From positions 4,121,501 through 4,185,500 of the forward strand of contig NC_012796.1 in the NCBI RefSeq assembly GCF_000010665.1: a DNA stretch of 64,000 nt, given 5' to 3'. Positions 16,053 through 26,553 of this stretch are shown piece by piece. The position numbers and the translations under genes are program-made. Under the pieces are notes generated by a model, which was given only the letters and a program-made list of their open reading frames with translations, did no database searches and had not been told where the DNA came from. The stretch is from Solidesulfovibrio magneticus RS-1. GTDB taxonomy: Bacteria > Desulfobacterota > Desulfovibrionia > Desulfovibrionales > Desulfovibrionaceae. Position 1 is the first letter of the stretch, and every line of letters begins with the position of its first letter.

Positions 16053-17195
16053 CTAAACCGCTTTGTTAATCTTAACCCAAAACTTGGTCCCGTCAGGTTC
16101 TTCCGAGGTGAAGCCAACTTCTCCTTTAAGATAGTTTTCTGTCAGCAGTTTTATGGAATAGGTTCCAAGCCCACGATCCACTCCCTTTGTCGAGAATGAC
16201 CGTTTAAAAATCTGCATTTTTACTGATTCAGGCATAATCCTACTGTTAGCAACCCAAAATTTTGCACAATCTCCGTCATCGTCTAGTCCGATAGTGATAC
16301 TTCCATTTTCGGAAGTAGCTTCTAAAGCATTAATGACCATGTTTATGATAACACGCATGAGTAGTGTATAGTCAGATAAGATTTGGACGTTTTTACTATT
16401 TTGCGAAATGGCTATTTGTTTACCGTAAGCCTTTGGATGTGTCCGATATTCTTTTGCCACGAGATTGACCAACTCGATGCCCTGAAGTGTGATCATGGAA
16501 AGCTTATATTCTTTGTTTTCCAAGGCAAGCAACTGTTTTTGTTTCTTAATTTCTTCTACTAGACCAAACAGTGACGCTTGAACAAGACTCATCAGTTCCT
16601 TACTTTCTTCAGGAACTTCGTCAAACAAAGTGTCAAGTAAGGCTTTTGCCCCTCCTGCCGCATTAAGAATGTCGTGAAAAAAAATTCGTTCTAATATTTT
16701 CCTGCGCTTTTCGTCCTCTATGTCCACGATTGAAACGACGTAGTATTTTTCGTTTTCTACACTCCACGGAGAAACAAAAACTCTTAGGTCTTTCGCTGAG
16801 CTTTCATCATTGTGTCTTACTAGAAGCTGGCAGTCGTGCTGAGCTTTTGAATCGTTAATCATACATTCTAATACTGCGCGGAGAGCGCCACATTCACGGC
16901 AAAATGTAGAGGTGCCACATCCTGCTTCTTCAACGTGGGCGTAGGTGCATCCCATTGCTTCACCGGGGCGAAGCCCGAGAAAGTTATCAAGGTCGTTGAT
17001 TCCAAGGATGTCTAGAAAAGATTTATTGCTGAAAACTATTTGTCGGTAACTGTTTAGAACGATGAGCGGAAGAGGAAAGAAGTCAAAATAGCTAGAGCAA
17101 ATGTGCCCAGAAAGCTTTTCTCTTTCGTCTTGAACTTCATTGAGGCTTAGACGTTCTGGGGCGGCACTCTTTGTTTTTAGATTGTCCGTAGCCAT
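16053..17195 (-). CDS. PAS-domain histidine kinase
   Basis: 380 residues using ATG 17195 (an upstream in-frame ATG adds nine residues). No membrane segment, so cytoplasmic. An N-terminal PAS-like domain includes a Cys cluster (CTYAHVEEAGCGTSTFCRECG, about residues 100-120) that could bind a metal or report redox state (inference). The phospho-acceptor region FFHDILNAAGG carries the His; the ATPase part shows an N box (NMVINALEA), a short D-box region and GLGTYSIKLL. No receiver domain is attached. The single-receiver gene at 17641, on the same strand and upstream in transcription order, is a plausible partner, although an IS66 relic lies between them. Confidence 0.85.
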   Translation of the reverse strand: MATDNLKTKSAAPERLSLNEVQDEREKLSGHICSSYFDFFPLPLIVLNSYRQIVFSNKSFLDILGINDLDNFLGLRPGEAMGCTYAHVEEAGCGTSTFCRECGALRAVLECMINDSKAQHDCQLLVRHNDESSAKDLRVFVSPWSVENEKYYVVSIVDIEDEKRRKILERIFFHDILNAAGGAKALLDTLFDEVPEESKELMSLVQASLFGLVEEIKKQKQLLALENKEYKLSMITLQGIELVNLVAKEYRTHPKAYGKQIAISQNSKNVQILSDYTLLMRVIINMVINALEATSENGSITIGLDDDGDCAKFWVANSRIMPESVKMQIFKRSFSTKGVDRGLGTYSIKLLTENYLKGEVGFTSEEPDGTKFWVKINKAV

Positions 17196-17350
17196 GTCCT
17201 TAGTCCTTGTTGTAATTAGCAAGGTTCAAAGGGTAGAATTTCATAAATTTCTGTGTCGCTTGAATAATCTTACGTATTTATACTCAATGTAGTTCATTTC
17301 AGTATAGGGATCGTTCGGTCATCCGCACAAACTCTGGTTGAGCTGAGGCA

Positions 17351-17521
17351 GTGACTGCCCCCATTCACTCCCTTTTTGAGACCGCCAAGGCCAACGGCCT
17401 GGAGCAATGTCGCTATCTGCTCCACTTTTCCGAGCAATGGCTAACGACAACCGCCGATGCCCAACGCAAGCCCATCCCGCCGTCGCACATTTATACTCAG
17501 GGAATGACTATCCCTGCCTGA
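17351..17521 (+). pseudogene. IS66-family transposase C-terminal relic
   Basis: The plus strand reads IHSLFETAKANGLEQCRYLLH, resembling the conserved end of IS66 TnpC transposases (SLIETAKANGLEPYxYL), and runs to a stop at 17519-17521. Only about 57 codons remain, and the local GC content is higher than in the flanks. It is an old fragment of an insertion sequence. Confidence 0.75.
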
Positions 17522-17640
17522 GCCTCTGCCGCTTAATACTCGTCCTGACATGACTCGCCTTATTGAGCGTATAATCACAAACGGATAATCACAGGACGGA
17601 AGCCCCTTCTCACAACTCTCAGCCAGACAGAGCTTGTCGT

Positions 17641-18042
17641 TTATTGGTGATGTTTACTTTGTGACAAAAGTTCATCAATGCATTTCAGGAGTTGAGCATG
17701 GTCAATTGGTTTCTGCACTACTCTGTCAACGCCCGCCCTAAATATCTTTTCTAAATTTTGTGCGCGATGGTCAACGGCAGTGATTATAATAATTGGCGGG
17801 TAATCGCTGCTCGTACTGTTGAAGATAAACCGCATTCTCTTTGCAGTTTCAGCGCCATCTATCCCTGGCATAACAAGATCCATTATTATCAAGTCGAATA
17901 CTTTTTTATTATAATTCTCCAGGGCTTCGTCGCCGTCCTTTGCGGGATGAACCGCATACCCTTGCTTGCTGAGGAAGCGACAAAGTGCAACCCTGTTAAT
18001 CACGTCGTCTTCGACAAGAAGAATGGTTTGATTTTTCTCCAC
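17641..18042 (-). CDS. Single-domain response regulator (receiver only)
   Basis: 133 residues using GTG at 18042 with AGGA upstream; an in-frame TTG nine codons earlier is less likely. It has all receiver landmarks: the acidic pair in LLVEDD, the phospho-acceptor Asp in LIIMDLVMPGIDG, the Thr in IIITA and the Lys in VQKP. There is no output domain, so it probably works through protein contact or in a phosphorelay, as CheY-type proteins do. It sits directly downstream of the hemerythrin chemoreceptor gene on the same strand (52 bases), suggesting co-expression. Confidence 0.88.
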   Translation of the reverse strand: MEKNQTILLVEDDVINRVALCRFLSKQGYAVHPAKDGDEALENYNKKVFDLIIMDLVMPGIDGAETAKRMRFIFNSTSSDYPPIIIITAVDHRAQNLEKIFRAGVDRVVQKPIDHAQLLKCIDELLSQSKHHQ

Positions 18043-18094
18043 AGGTTTTTCCTGAAAATTTAAAAACAATTTCGCTCAATATGATGGAGAAGTC

Positions 18095-19792
18095 TTACAT
18101 GGAGGTTGGTTCAATCCCAGCACCCAAGAATGTTTTTACATAGCGTTTGTCCGTTTTGCAAATATGATTTTCAAGCCAGTTCTTTAAAAAGTTCATTAAA
18201 TCCATTGAAATGTTTTTAGATCCAGATTTGTATTCATTGATGAACGACATGACTTTTGACTTGAGTTCTTCGTGAATTTTGATGTGACCTGCTGTCTCTG
18301 AATAGTGAAGTTTGTGGAATATTTTTTCCTCTGCATCGAAATGGTAGACCGTGTAGTTGGCAAGATCGTCTAGAAGTTTCTCGACGACTGCTTTCCCTTG
18401 GCCTGTTTGCATTGCTTTATAAAGATTGTTGATCATATCAACGAGTTTACGATGCTGCTCATCGACAAATTTGACCCCTGTTGCCAACTGGCTTGTCCAG
18501 GGCATTAGGATGTTCATTTCCATGCCACTTTTTAAGTCGGCAATAAGAACAGAAAGTTCTTTGGCTAAATCTGAAAGGACTAAAACTGCTTGAGTAGATT
18601 CGTTTATCCCGTCTGATATTAGTACAGCAACCTGACCAACTTCTGAAATGGCGTCGTTGATATGGGAAGAGGTCGCAGATTGTTCTTCTGAGGCAGTGGC
18701 GATAGAATGGATTTTCATTGTGTTTTCTTCGGCGTAGTGTTTGATTGCTTCTGCAGAGTTTCCTGCCTTTTGAGCCATCTGAGTGGCTTCTTCGGCACAT
18801 TTAACAGCATTGACCATTTGATCAATATTCATTTGAACAGAATTTTGAATCGAAGATATGGTTGCGCCAACTTCCTTGGTTGCTTGCATCGTCTTCTCTG
18901 CAAGTTTTCGCACCTCGTCAGCTACGACTGCAAACCCTCTTCCTGCATCACCGGCGCGGGCAGCTTCGATAGCGGCATTTAGTGCCAAGAGATTTGTCTG
19001 GTCCGCTATGTCACTAATGACATTCATTATGTTGTCAATATTCTGCGCTTGGGTGCTTAAGTCGCCCATGTTCTCCTTTAAAGTAGTGGTCGACTCATTG
19101 ACTTTTGCTATAGCGATGACAGCACCTGAAGAAATTTGAGCGCTCTCTATAGCATTTTCCTTGGTACGGTCAATGCTGACAGAGGCATCTGACGTGCTGT
19201 GCGAAATGTCGCGAATAGCCACATTCATTTCATCCATTGCAGTCATAGTTTCTGACATTCGATTTTTTTGAGTTTCCGCTCCAGATGAAATGGATTCCAT
19301 TTGGTTTGAAATTTGCCCGGCTGAACTTAAAATGTCTTGCACAACTGTTTCGAGCTTGGATGAAGCAGATAGCAAATTTTTAATCCTAGATTCTTCTGCT
19401 AGGCGGGAAGCTTCTTGAGCTTGGCCTATAGATTCATTGCATGAAGATTCAATTGTATTTATTTCTGATTTTAACGCATCGATATTTTTCAGCAAAGCTG
19501 CTTTTTCAGCGTAAAATCGTAATATTGTTCCTTGAATCAAGTCTAGATCTTCGAGCTGCATGTCATTGACCTGATTTGTTTTCGCTAAATTATTACCAAT
19601 GATTTGATTTTGTATTTTGTAAATTTTAGCATGAGTAAACACAATGTAAATGCAAGCTGTTAACACAGTGGCAATCGCTGCTATCGCGTCAACAACAAAT
19701 AAGTTGATATCAAAATAAGACAAAAGAAAGGAGGCCGCAGTTGTTGATGCAGAAATTAGCACTAGTACTAAGCTAGCTAGGCGGATGTTCAT
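18095..19792 (-). CDS. Chemoreceptor with C-terminal bacteriohemerythrin domain (DcrH-like)
   Basis: 565 residues. Two closely spaced membrane segments (about 5-27 and 32-54) leave almost no periplasmic loop. A coiled linker leads to the MCP signalling hairpin (about 150-420) with the tip [21 protein letters not shown]. Residues ~430-555 form a hemerythrin domain: [28 protein letters not shown] and NHICKTDK supply the expected diiron ligands. Desulfovibrio DcrH has the same order of domains and senses oxygen or redox state. The likely role is therefore aerotactic or redox signalling, with the iron centre inside the cell. Confidence 0.93.
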   Translation of the reverse strand: MNIRLASLVLVLISASTTAASFLLSYFDINLFVVDAIAAIATVLTACIYIVFTHAKIYKIQNQIIGNNLAKTNQVNDMQLEDLDLIQGTILRFYAEKAALLKNIDALKSEINTIESSCNESIGQAQEASRLAEESRIKNLLSASSKLETVVQDILSSAGQISNQMESISSGAETQKNRMSETMTAMDEMNVAIRDISHSTSDASVSIDRTKENAIESAQISSGAVIAIAKVNESTTTLKENMGDLSTQAQNIDNIMNVISDIADQTNLLALNAAIEAARAGDAGRGFAVVADEVRKLAEKTMQATKEVGATISSIQNSVQMNIDQMVNAVKCAEEATQMAQKAGNSAEAIKHYAEENTMKIHSIATASEEQSATSSHINDAISEVGQVAVLISDGINESTQAVLVLSDLAKELSVLIADLKSGMEMNILMPWTSQLATGVKFVDEQHRKLVDMINNLYKAMQTGQGKAVVEKLLDDLANYTVYHFDAEEKIFHKLHYSETAGHIKIHEELKSKVMSFINEYKSGSKNISMDLMNFLKNWLENHICKTDKRYVKTFLGAGIEPTSM

Positions 19793-19959
19793 GGCTGACT
19801 CCTCTATTTATGAGAACTTTACCACGTTATATCCAGAGAGAGCAACAGTCGAAGAGCTTTTTGCAAAATATTTATGGTGACATCACCTCCGCCAGATACA
19901 ACCTCCTAGAGGGAACTCGGTAGAGAACGGGAGGGTTTCTTGGACAGTTTCACCCTGAA

Positions 19960-20830
19960 GTTATGCCCCCTGGCGACCTCGGCTTTCTGCTTTTCCCTGA
20001 CCTGAGCCGGCTATCTGTAGCCGTGCCGACCGATCCGCCACTTGCGGTTGTAGGTTTCCTTGAAGACCAAAAGCGCCAATCGGAGTTCCTCAACGTTTCG
20101 GAAACTGCGTACCCAAAGAAGATTTTCCTTGAGGATGCGGACAAAGCGTTCGGCAATGCAGTTGCCCTGAGGCTCGCGCACGTAGGACGCCGAGTCCTTG
20201 ATGCCGAGAAAGGCGATCTCCTGCTGGAAGTCCTCGGCGATAAAGTGGCTGCCGTGGTCGTGCCGCAATGTCAGCCACTCGGGCCACATCCTGACCAAAA
20301 GCGCCGAAACTGTGGCGCACACCCTGCCGGATCGGCTCCAAGGCCTCAAACCGTGTACCGCGCTTGGCGGCATGGATGCCGACCACTTCCAGTGAGCAAT
20401 GATCGATAGCGGAGAAAATGGCGGCGTTACCTTCCTCGAAGGTCAGCTTTGAGGCCATGTCTGTGCCCCACATCTCGTCCACACGCTGGGTCTTGATCGT
20501 CCCGTCATGGGCCTTGGGGCCATGGGGTCGGCCAGGTCGCTTGTAGGCCAAGAGCGCGTTTTCGCGCATGAGGCGCAACGTCCGCGCCGGGGAAGTCCTG
20601 ATTCCTTTCTCACGACACCAGCCCAGACCTTCCGAGACCCCTCGCCGTGAAAAGGACTTTCCCGAATCTCGTCCTTGATGTGCTCAACCAGGACCGCATC
20701 GCTATGCCCGCCTTGAGGGCCACGTCGTTTGGCAGGAACAGCCTCGAGCGCGCGCCAACGTCGCCAGTATACCGTGGAACGAGGGAGCGCCCAGACACGG
20801 CAGACCAGCGCTAGCCCGTAGTTCTTCCCC
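19960..20830 (-). pseudogene. IS3 OrfB transposase, several frameshifts
   Basis: Fragments of an IS3 OrfB integrase-type transposase are spread over different minus-strand frames: an upstream helical part around 20600-20800, then MRENALLAYKRPGRPHGPKA, VDEMWGTDMASKL and IFSAIDHCSLEVVG (first catalytic Asp), and in another frame RHDHGSHF (second Asp) and GNCIAERFVRILKEN (catalytic Glu). The DDE residues remain recognisable but no frame covers the whole protein, so it is inactive. Confidence 0.8.
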
Positions 20831-20852
20831 TAGGAGGCCGAGGCGGCTTGGC

Positions 20853-21173
20853 TCATTTCCTCGACCTCCTCCGGGCCAAAGGGCGGTTTTGCTCCAGCCG
20901 GGCTATCCTCTCGCGAAGCAACTCGTTTTCCATGGCCTGCTCGCCGATTTTCTCACGGAGCCGGCCGACTTCAACGGATTCCCTTGCCGGTTGTGGCTTG
21001 AAACCCGATTCCCCGGCCTCCAGAAAGGTTTCGCGCCACTGGGACAGCGTCGCGGCCGTCACCCCCAACTCCCGGCTCACCAAGTCAATGTCCTCGCCTC
21101 GAAGCAGCCGGAGTACGGCCTGAGTCTTGTGACGCGCCCAAAATCACTTGGGCGCTCCTTCCTCTCTCTGCAT
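20853..21173 (-). pseudogene. IS3 OrfA with an in-frame stop
   Basis: From ATG 21173 the frame reads MQREEGAPK, a stop, then FWARHKTQAVLRLLRGEDIDLVSRELGVTAATLSQWRE, a transposase-type helix-turn-helix, followed by a leucine-rich coiled segment (MENELLRERIARLE). The TGA in codon 10 probably replaced an Arg codon. The part after 21083 could still be translated from an internal start but lacks the full first helices. Confidence 0.75.
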
Positions 21174-21245
21174 ACGACACCTCCCGAGCGGCAGATTCAT
21201 ACCGCCAAGTTGGTGTCCAAGAAAAAACTAGTCCAAATCCAAAAA

Positions 21246-21275
21246 ACTGGCTATTGCCCGCTTAATGGGGGAACT
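21246..21275 (+). repeat. Fragment resembling the uvsE 3' end
   Basis: Thirty bases matching the 3' part of uvsE near 15795-15830 with two differences (core TTGCCCGCTTAATGGG). No reading frame continues. The rest of 21276-21508 shows no gene; around 21376-21450 the minus strand can be read as a short KDKLFAAGIHKDEQIQAMV stretch that I do not recognise. Confidence 0.6.
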
Positions 21276-21508
21276 TATCTGGCGAAAATATGAATTGCTT
21301 ACTACTTATACGCCGGATTTAGGAACACCAAACCACACAAATAAGAAAATATAGATATAAATAGTCCGACTTAATCAAATGACCATGGCTTGGATTTGTT
21401 CGTCTTTGTGGATGCCTGCGGCGAAGAGTTTGTCCTTGACTTGAGCCTTGATCAGTTGCACCAATAGTAAGAATGCTAGTTTAGATTTAACGCCAACAGG
21501 ATCAATTT

Positions 21509-24500
21509 ATGCCAACTCCTTCAAAAGATTCCACACTAAACGATAACAATGCAACTAACACGATAAATCATCCTGGCGGACCCCCTGAGCGTAAGCAAAA
21601 AAATGAAATAACTGACAATTTACATATTGTTGGAGTTGGAGCTTCTGCAGGTGGGCTAGAAGCACTTGAGTTTTTTTTCAATCAAATGCCGCCTAAGAAT
21701 GGTCTTGCATTCGTTGTTATTCAGCATCTTTCTCCTGATTTTAAAAGTCTAATGGATGAAATATTATCGAGGCAGACGTCGATGGCGATACATCGTGTCG
21801 AAGATGGAATGGAACTTCTTCCTGACAGTATATACTTAATTCCGCCTAAAAAAGAAATGACAGTCAGAAAAGGTAAACTCTTTCTCTTCGACAAGGAGCC
21901 TTCACGCCCTTTAGAAATGCCTATCGATATTTTTTTTCGCTCTATGGCGAAAGAATCTGGAGAGAGAGCAATTGGAGTAATTTTATCAGGCACAGGATCT
22001 GATGGTTCTCGTGGCATAGGAGCTATTCACGAAGCTGGAGGTCTTGTTTTGGTTCAGTCTCCTGATACTGCTCAATTCGATGGAATGCCACGAAGTGCAA
22101 TAGACACAGGAATGGTTAATTTTATTTTGTCGCCTAAAGAAATGCCTGAAGTAATTTTACAGTATTTAAATGATCCACAAGCATTTAGGCGGTCTGAGCA
22201 GCAGACTTTACTTGATGGCCAAGCAATTGATGATGAAAGTTCTATGGCGTTAGCTCTGTTGAAAAGGCATTATGGGATAGATTTTGCGTATTACAAGCCA
22301 ACCACAGTGGGCCGCCGCCTCTCCCGTCGGATGACTATGCGTCAAATGTCCAGGCTGTCCGATTACTTAGACTTTTTAAGCACTAACGTGGAAGAACTGA
22401 ATGATTTATATAAAGACCTTCTTATTGGAGTGACCAGTTTCTTTAGAGATCCAGAAGCTTTCAGCAAAATGGAACGAGAAATAATTCCTTCCATATTCGA
22501 ATCAGCTAGTGAGAATGAAGAGATTAGAGCATGGATCGCAGGCTGCGCAACAGGTGAAGAAGTCTATTCATTGGGAATCCTGCTTTATGAAGAAGCCCGT
22601 CGTCGGCAGTTTAAAAAGAAAATCACCATTTTTGCAACGGACGTTCACCGTGAATCTTTAGAATTTGCCTCACAAGGTTTGTACGATCTAAATAGGTTTA
22701 GTGGAATGTCGCCAGAACGTAAGTCTCGTTTTTTTCGAGAAGAAAACGGTTTGCGCTATCGTGTCTGTCCTGAATTACGATCAATGGTTGTGTTTGCTCC
22801 TCACAACGTAATAAGCGATCCGCCTTTCACGAAAATGGATTTAGTATCTTGTCGAAATATGCTGATTTACCTTCTCCCAGTTGCACAAGAAAAAGCAATT
22901 TCCTTGTTTCATTTTGCTCTTAAGGTGGGTGGCATTTTATTCATGGGATCAAGCGAAAGTCCTGGTGCGCTTGCACCAGAATTTGATGTTATCGACTCCA
23001 AAAATAAAATTTTTAAAAAGATGAGAGATGTTAAGCTCAATCTAGATTTGCGGCTTTCTTCACCAGGAGAAAAATTTAAAAGAGGGAATGTCCCTGTAAC
23101 GTCAACAGCTGGTATGGATCGAAACTTACTCCGTGACTATGACCTGTTACTCAAAAAATATATGCCAACGGGATTGATCGTTGGCGAGCGCCGCGAGGTT
23201 CTACATTTTTTTGGTGATGTCTCTCGGTATTTGACAAATATTGCTGGGCGGGCTGAACGAGACGTTATTGACATGGTTGAGGGCGATTTGAAACTAGCTC
23301 TTGGTGCAGCTTTACACCGAGCTGCATCAGAAAATACGCGCATCGTATTCAAACATGTCAAGATTGCGATGCAGGGTGGGCATGAGCTTGTTGACCTAGC
23401 TGTAGAGTGCTTGACTGATGATAAATTGACTCAGAGACATTACCATGTAACTTTTTTGCCTCCCAGTTCTATCACAGTGTCAGCGATTGAAAATGAAAAA
23501 TGTGGCACTGAAACAGCCTTCCTTCCAACCGATGAAGTTTGGAGACGTATTGCTGAACTAGAAGGAGATCTTCAGACCACTAGAGAAAATCTTCAGGCAA
23601 CCATTGAAGAGCTTCAAACAACAAATGAAGAGCTTCAAGCTACAAACGAAGAAATGCTAGCTGCCAATGAAGAACTTCAGAGCACGAACGAGGAGCTTCA
23701 TTCCGTCAACGAAGAATTATACACAGTAAATGCTGAGTTTGAAAAAAAGAATAAAGAGCTTAGAGAACTAAACGAGGATCATGACAATTTATTGCGAAGT
23801 ACTGAGGTCGGCACACTTTTCCTTGATGACAAGCTATGCATTAGAAAATTTAATCCAGCAATAACAAAGTCATTTAAATTATTGCCCCATGACGTCGGTA
23901 GGCCTGTCGACCACATTGCATACCAATTTTCCGGTCAGGCAGAAATGCTACAAGATCTTCGAGACGTATTGTCAACTGGCAATATGATTGAGCGTGAAAT
24001 TCAAGCAAATGACGAAGAGTGGCTGCTTCAACGCGTTCTTCCGTTTAAAAGCGACTCCGGGATTAAAGGGGTGGTTTTGACATTTACAGACATTTCAAAA
24101 ATAAAAGCTTTTGAATTAGAAAGAAATAAGGCTAAATTGTTAAAAGAACTTGCTTCTAGTGTTCCGGGGATGGTTTTTCAATATGCCTCATCTCCTGTTG
24201 GAACTTCGGGGTTTACTTTTATAAGTGATGGTGCATCAAGCCTGCTTGGATCCGAGTTGGCGTCGGAATTGATAACCGCCAGTAGGATGTCATGTATGGT
24301 TTACGAGGCAGATTTAGTCAATTTTGACCAAGCCTTGATTGAAGCAACTAATAGTAATAGTATTCTTGACTGTGAGCACCGAGTTAAATCTGAAGGTGAT
24401 AACGAAAAATGGCTTCATACCCGCTGCACCCCAAAAACTCTGCATGATGGTACAGTTTTTTGGAACGGTGTTTCAGTGGATATCACTGAAAGAAAAATTG

Positions 24501-26059
24501 CTGCTGCCCAAGTTTCAAAAGCTGCTGAATTTTATTTAACTATTTTAAATAGAGCGCCTGCGCTCATCTGGCGTGCGGGGCTTGATGCCAAATGCGATTG
24601 GTTTAATGCTACATGGCTTTCATTTACTGGTCGAGATATTAGTCAAGAATTGGGTGACGGTTGGGCTGACGGTGTTCATCCTGAAGATCTTCAGCATTGC
24701 TTAGATACGTATAAAAAATCATTTATTGCCAGACAATTTTTTGAAATGGAATATAGAATGCGTCGTCACGACGGTGAATACCGTTGGATTGTAGATTTTG
24801 GATGCCCATTTAAAAATATTAATGGTGAATTTGGTGGATACATCGGTTTTTGTTATGACATAACAGATCGACGTCAAGCAACATTAGACTTAGAACTGGC
24901 GAGATTTAATGCCGAAGAGGCGAATAGGACAAAAAGTGAATTTTTGGCCAATATGAGCCATGAAATAAGGACACCGTTAAACGGTGTCCTTGGCATGCTC
25001 CAACTGTTGCAAAGCACTTCTCTTGATGTTGAGCAAAAAGAATACTCGATTGCAGCTGTTGATTCATGCATTAGATTGACTCGCTTGCTGTCCGATATTT
25101 TAGACCTTTCAAGGGTCGAAGCAGGAAAGCTTGGCATCCAGGCCGTCCCTTTTGATCTAAGTGAAACCGTTAATGTCGTTAATGAATTATTTAAAACCCA
25201 AGCAATCGAGTCTGGCATCACATTGGATTTCCATATTGACCAAGACATCCCCAAAAGGCTTATTGGCGACGCTCCTCGCTTGCAGCAAGTGCTTTGTAAT
25301 TTAGTAGGCAATGCTCTTAAATTTACTCACGCAGGAAAGATAGCTGTCAGTAGTCATTTGTTGCCGTCATCAGATCCTAAACGTATAAGTCTAATGTTTT
25401 CTATTTCGGACACAGGCATCGGGATACCACATGACAAGATTGACTTGCTGTTTACCCCTTTTACGCAAGTCAGTGAAGGATATACTCGGCGTCATCAGGG
25501 TGCAGGACTTGGGCTTTCGATATGTAAGCATCTTGTAACATTAATGGGGGGGAACATCTCAATATCCAGTGTCTTGGGGCAAGGCACAACGGTAAATTTT
25601 TCTGCAAATTTTGATTTTAATGAGTATTGCCCTATAGATAATTCGCCTGATCTGACGCGCTCTCAAAATTTAAAAATGACTTTTAACATCCTTTTGGCAG
25701 AAGATGATAATGTGAATAGATTAGTCGCGCAACGGATGCTAGAAAAAGCTGGATGTACAATTACTTTGGTGGAAAATGGAAGACAAGCAATTGAAGCTTT
25801 GCGCGTTGGGAGCTTTGACGCAATTCTTATGGATGTACAGATGCCAGTGATGGATGGGGTTGCTGCAACCACAGCTATTCGCAACGGAGAAGCAGGCAAA
25901 GAACATACTAGAATACCAATTATAGCCATGACAGCCTATACTATGTCTGGTGATAGGGAAAAGTTTTTAGCTTCAGGAATGGATGGCTATATTTCAAAGC
26001 CGTTAGAGATTTCTAACCTGCTTGAGGTACTTAAGCGAGCTTTGGATCCTGTTTCTTGA
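21509..26059 (+). CDS. CheB-CheR-PAS-histidine kinase-receiver fusion
   Basis: 1516 residues from ATG 21509 with AGGAT upstream. Domain order: CheB methylesterase (about 39-215; Ser in GVGASAGG, His in QHLSPD, Asp in GTGSDG), CheR methyltransferase (about 245-500; FFRDPEAF and WIAGCATGEEVYS), a heptad coiled coil of repeated EELQ/TNEEL units (about 685-760), three PAS domains (765-1125), HisKA with MSHEIRTPLNG near 1148, an ATPase domain, and a C-terminal receiver with LMDVQMPVMDG near 1440. All key residues are present. CheBR-kinase fusions couple chemotaxis-like methylation chemistry to two-component signalling; the physiological input is unknown. No CheA or CheW gene is nearby. Confidence 0.93.
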   Translation: MPTPSKDSTLNDNNATNTINHPGGPPERKQKNEITDNLHIVGVGASAGGLEALEFFFNQMPPKNGLAFVVIQHLSPDFKSLMDEILSRQTSMAIHRVEDGMELLPDSIYLIPPKKEMTVRKGKLFLFDKEPSRPLEMPIDIFFRSMAKESGERAIGVILSGTGSDGSRGIGAIHEAGGLVLVQSPDTAQFDGMPRSAIDTGMVNFILSPKEMPEVILQYLNDPQAFRRSEQQTLLDGQAIDDESSMALALLKRHYGIDFAYYKPTTVGRRLSRRMTMRQMSRLSDYLDFLSTNVEELNDLYKDLLIGVTSFFRDPEAFSKMEREIIPSIFESASENEEIRAWIAGCATGEEVYSLGILLYEEARRRQFKKKITIFATDVHRESLEFASQGLYDLNRFSGMSPERKSRFFREENGLRYRVCPELRSMVVFAPHNVISDPPFTKMDLVSCRNMLIYLLPVAQEKAISLFHFALKVGGILFMGSSESPGALAPEFDVIDSKNKIFKKMRDVKLNLDLRLSSPGEKFKRGNVPVTSTAGMDRNLLRDYDLLLKKYMPTGLIVGERREVLHFFGDVSRYLTNIAGRAERDVIDMVEGDLKLALGAALHRAASENTRIVFKHVKIAMQGGHELVDLAVECLTDDKLTQRHYHVTFLPPSSITVSAIENEKCGTETAFLPTDEVWRRIAELEGDLQTTRENLQATIEELQTTNEELQATNEEMLAANEELQSTNEELHSVNEELYTVNAEFEKKNKELRELNEDHDNLLRSTEVGTLFLDDKLCIRKFNPAITKSFKLLPHDVGRPVDHIAYQFSGQAEMLQDLRDVLSTGNMIEREIQANDEEWLLQRVLPFKSDSGIKGVVLTFTDISKIKAFELERNKAKLLKELASSVPGMVFQYASSPVGTSGFTFISDGASSLLGSELASELITASRMSCMVYEADLVNFDQALIEATNSNSILDCEHRVKSEGDNEKWLHTRCTPKTLHDGTVFWNGVSVDITERKIAAAQVSKAAEFYLTILNRAPALIWRAGLDAKCDWFNATWLSFTGRDISQELGDGWADGVHPEDLQHCLDTYKKSFIARQFFEMEYRMRRHDGEYRWIVDFGCPFKNINGEFGGYIGFCYDITDRRQATLDLELARFNAEEANRTKSEFLANMSHEIRTPLNGVLGMLQLLQSTSLDVEQKEYSIAAVDSCIRLTRLLSDILDLSRVEAGKLGIQAVPFDLSETVNVVNELFKTQAIESGITLDFHIDQDIPKRLIGDAPRLQQVLCNLVGNALKFTHAGKIAVSSHLLPSSDPKRISLMFSISDTGIGIPHDKIDLLFTPFTQVSEGYTRRHQGAGLGLSICKHLVTLMGGNISISSVLGQGTTVNFSANFDFNEYCPIDNSPDLTRSQNLKMTFNILLAEDDNVNRLVAQRMLEKAGCTITLVENGRQAIEALRVGSFDAILMDVQMPVMDGVAATTAIRNGEAGKEHTRIPIIAMTAYTMSGDREKFLASGMDGYISKPLEISNLLEVLKRALDPVS

Positions 26060-26073
26060 ACAAGTGGCAGGGG

Positions 26074-26465
26074 TCCGGGGCAAAATCCAGCATTACCGTG
26101 GCCCCAGGAGTGACCTCTTTGATCATCTTGGCGATGAATCGCCTGACACTTGAATACGCGCCGGTAGAGCCATGCTTGCGAATCAGGACTTGGTGGATTG
26201 TACAGCCGGCAACACCCTGCTTGCCCCAGTCCCGAACATCGTCTTGGAAAGTGATGACACTGGAGGTTGAGGCCCTGTCAGAAACAAACGAAGAAAGGAC
26301 CGCGTCAGCGGACACGGACGCCGCAACTGGATTGAGCCATCAGTGCGACTCGACTGTCTCACGGACGTGGGCTAGTTTTATGCGCCCCCTCAGGCCGGTC
26401 TTTGCGATCTGCTTGTCGGACTCGCAAAGGCGCATCCGGACAAGGGTTTGACGATACGCGTACAT
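26074..26465 (-). pseudogene. IS21-family IstA N-terminal relic
   Basis: From ATG 26465 on the minus strand the frame reads MYAYRQTLVRMRLCESDKQI and AKTGLRGRIKLAHVRETVES, the typical IS21 IstA start, then a TGA at 26340-26342, then IRKHGSTGAYSSVRRF and PGATVMLDFAP. IstA is normally about 500 residues; only the first ~130 remain and the catalytic core is missing. It abuts the end of the CheBR fusion gene. Confidence 0.8.
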
Positions 26466-26483
26466 CTCGAACCTCCGATTAGA

Positions 26484-26516
26484 CAAGCTCTGGAGCGTTT
26501 GAGCGGGGTGTTGAAA
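26484..26516 (+). repeat. Fragment resembling the middle of uvsE
   Basis: Thirty-three bases matching uvsE near 15417-15449 with about five differences (core CGTTTGAGCGG). It is not part of a longer frame. It lies next to the higA fragment below, so both appear to be debris of a copy of the 12.9-15.9 kb region. Confidence 0.5.
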
Positions 26517-26553
26517 ATGGGAGTATTATGCCATTTGCTCCCGCAAGAGGAAA

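Larger units (their letters stand above)
19936..21224 (-). mobile_element. Decayed IS3-family insertion sequence
   Basis: About 1.29 kb bounded by 11-bp inverted ends, TTTCTTGGACA at 19936-19946 and its exact complement at 21214-21224. It encodes, on the minus strand, an OrfA-type helix-turn-helix protein and an OrfB-type DDE transposase, both broken. Size, gene order and the two-ORF layout fit IS3. No convincing target-site duplication is visible, in line with an old insertion. A 30-base piece resembling the uvsE 3' end lies 22 bases beyond its right end. Confidence 0.8.

Noticed and set aside
19936-21224. Functional IS3 with programmed frameshifting
   Set aside because: OrfA has a stop in codon 10 and OrfB is split over several frames, more than a single programmed shift can explain.
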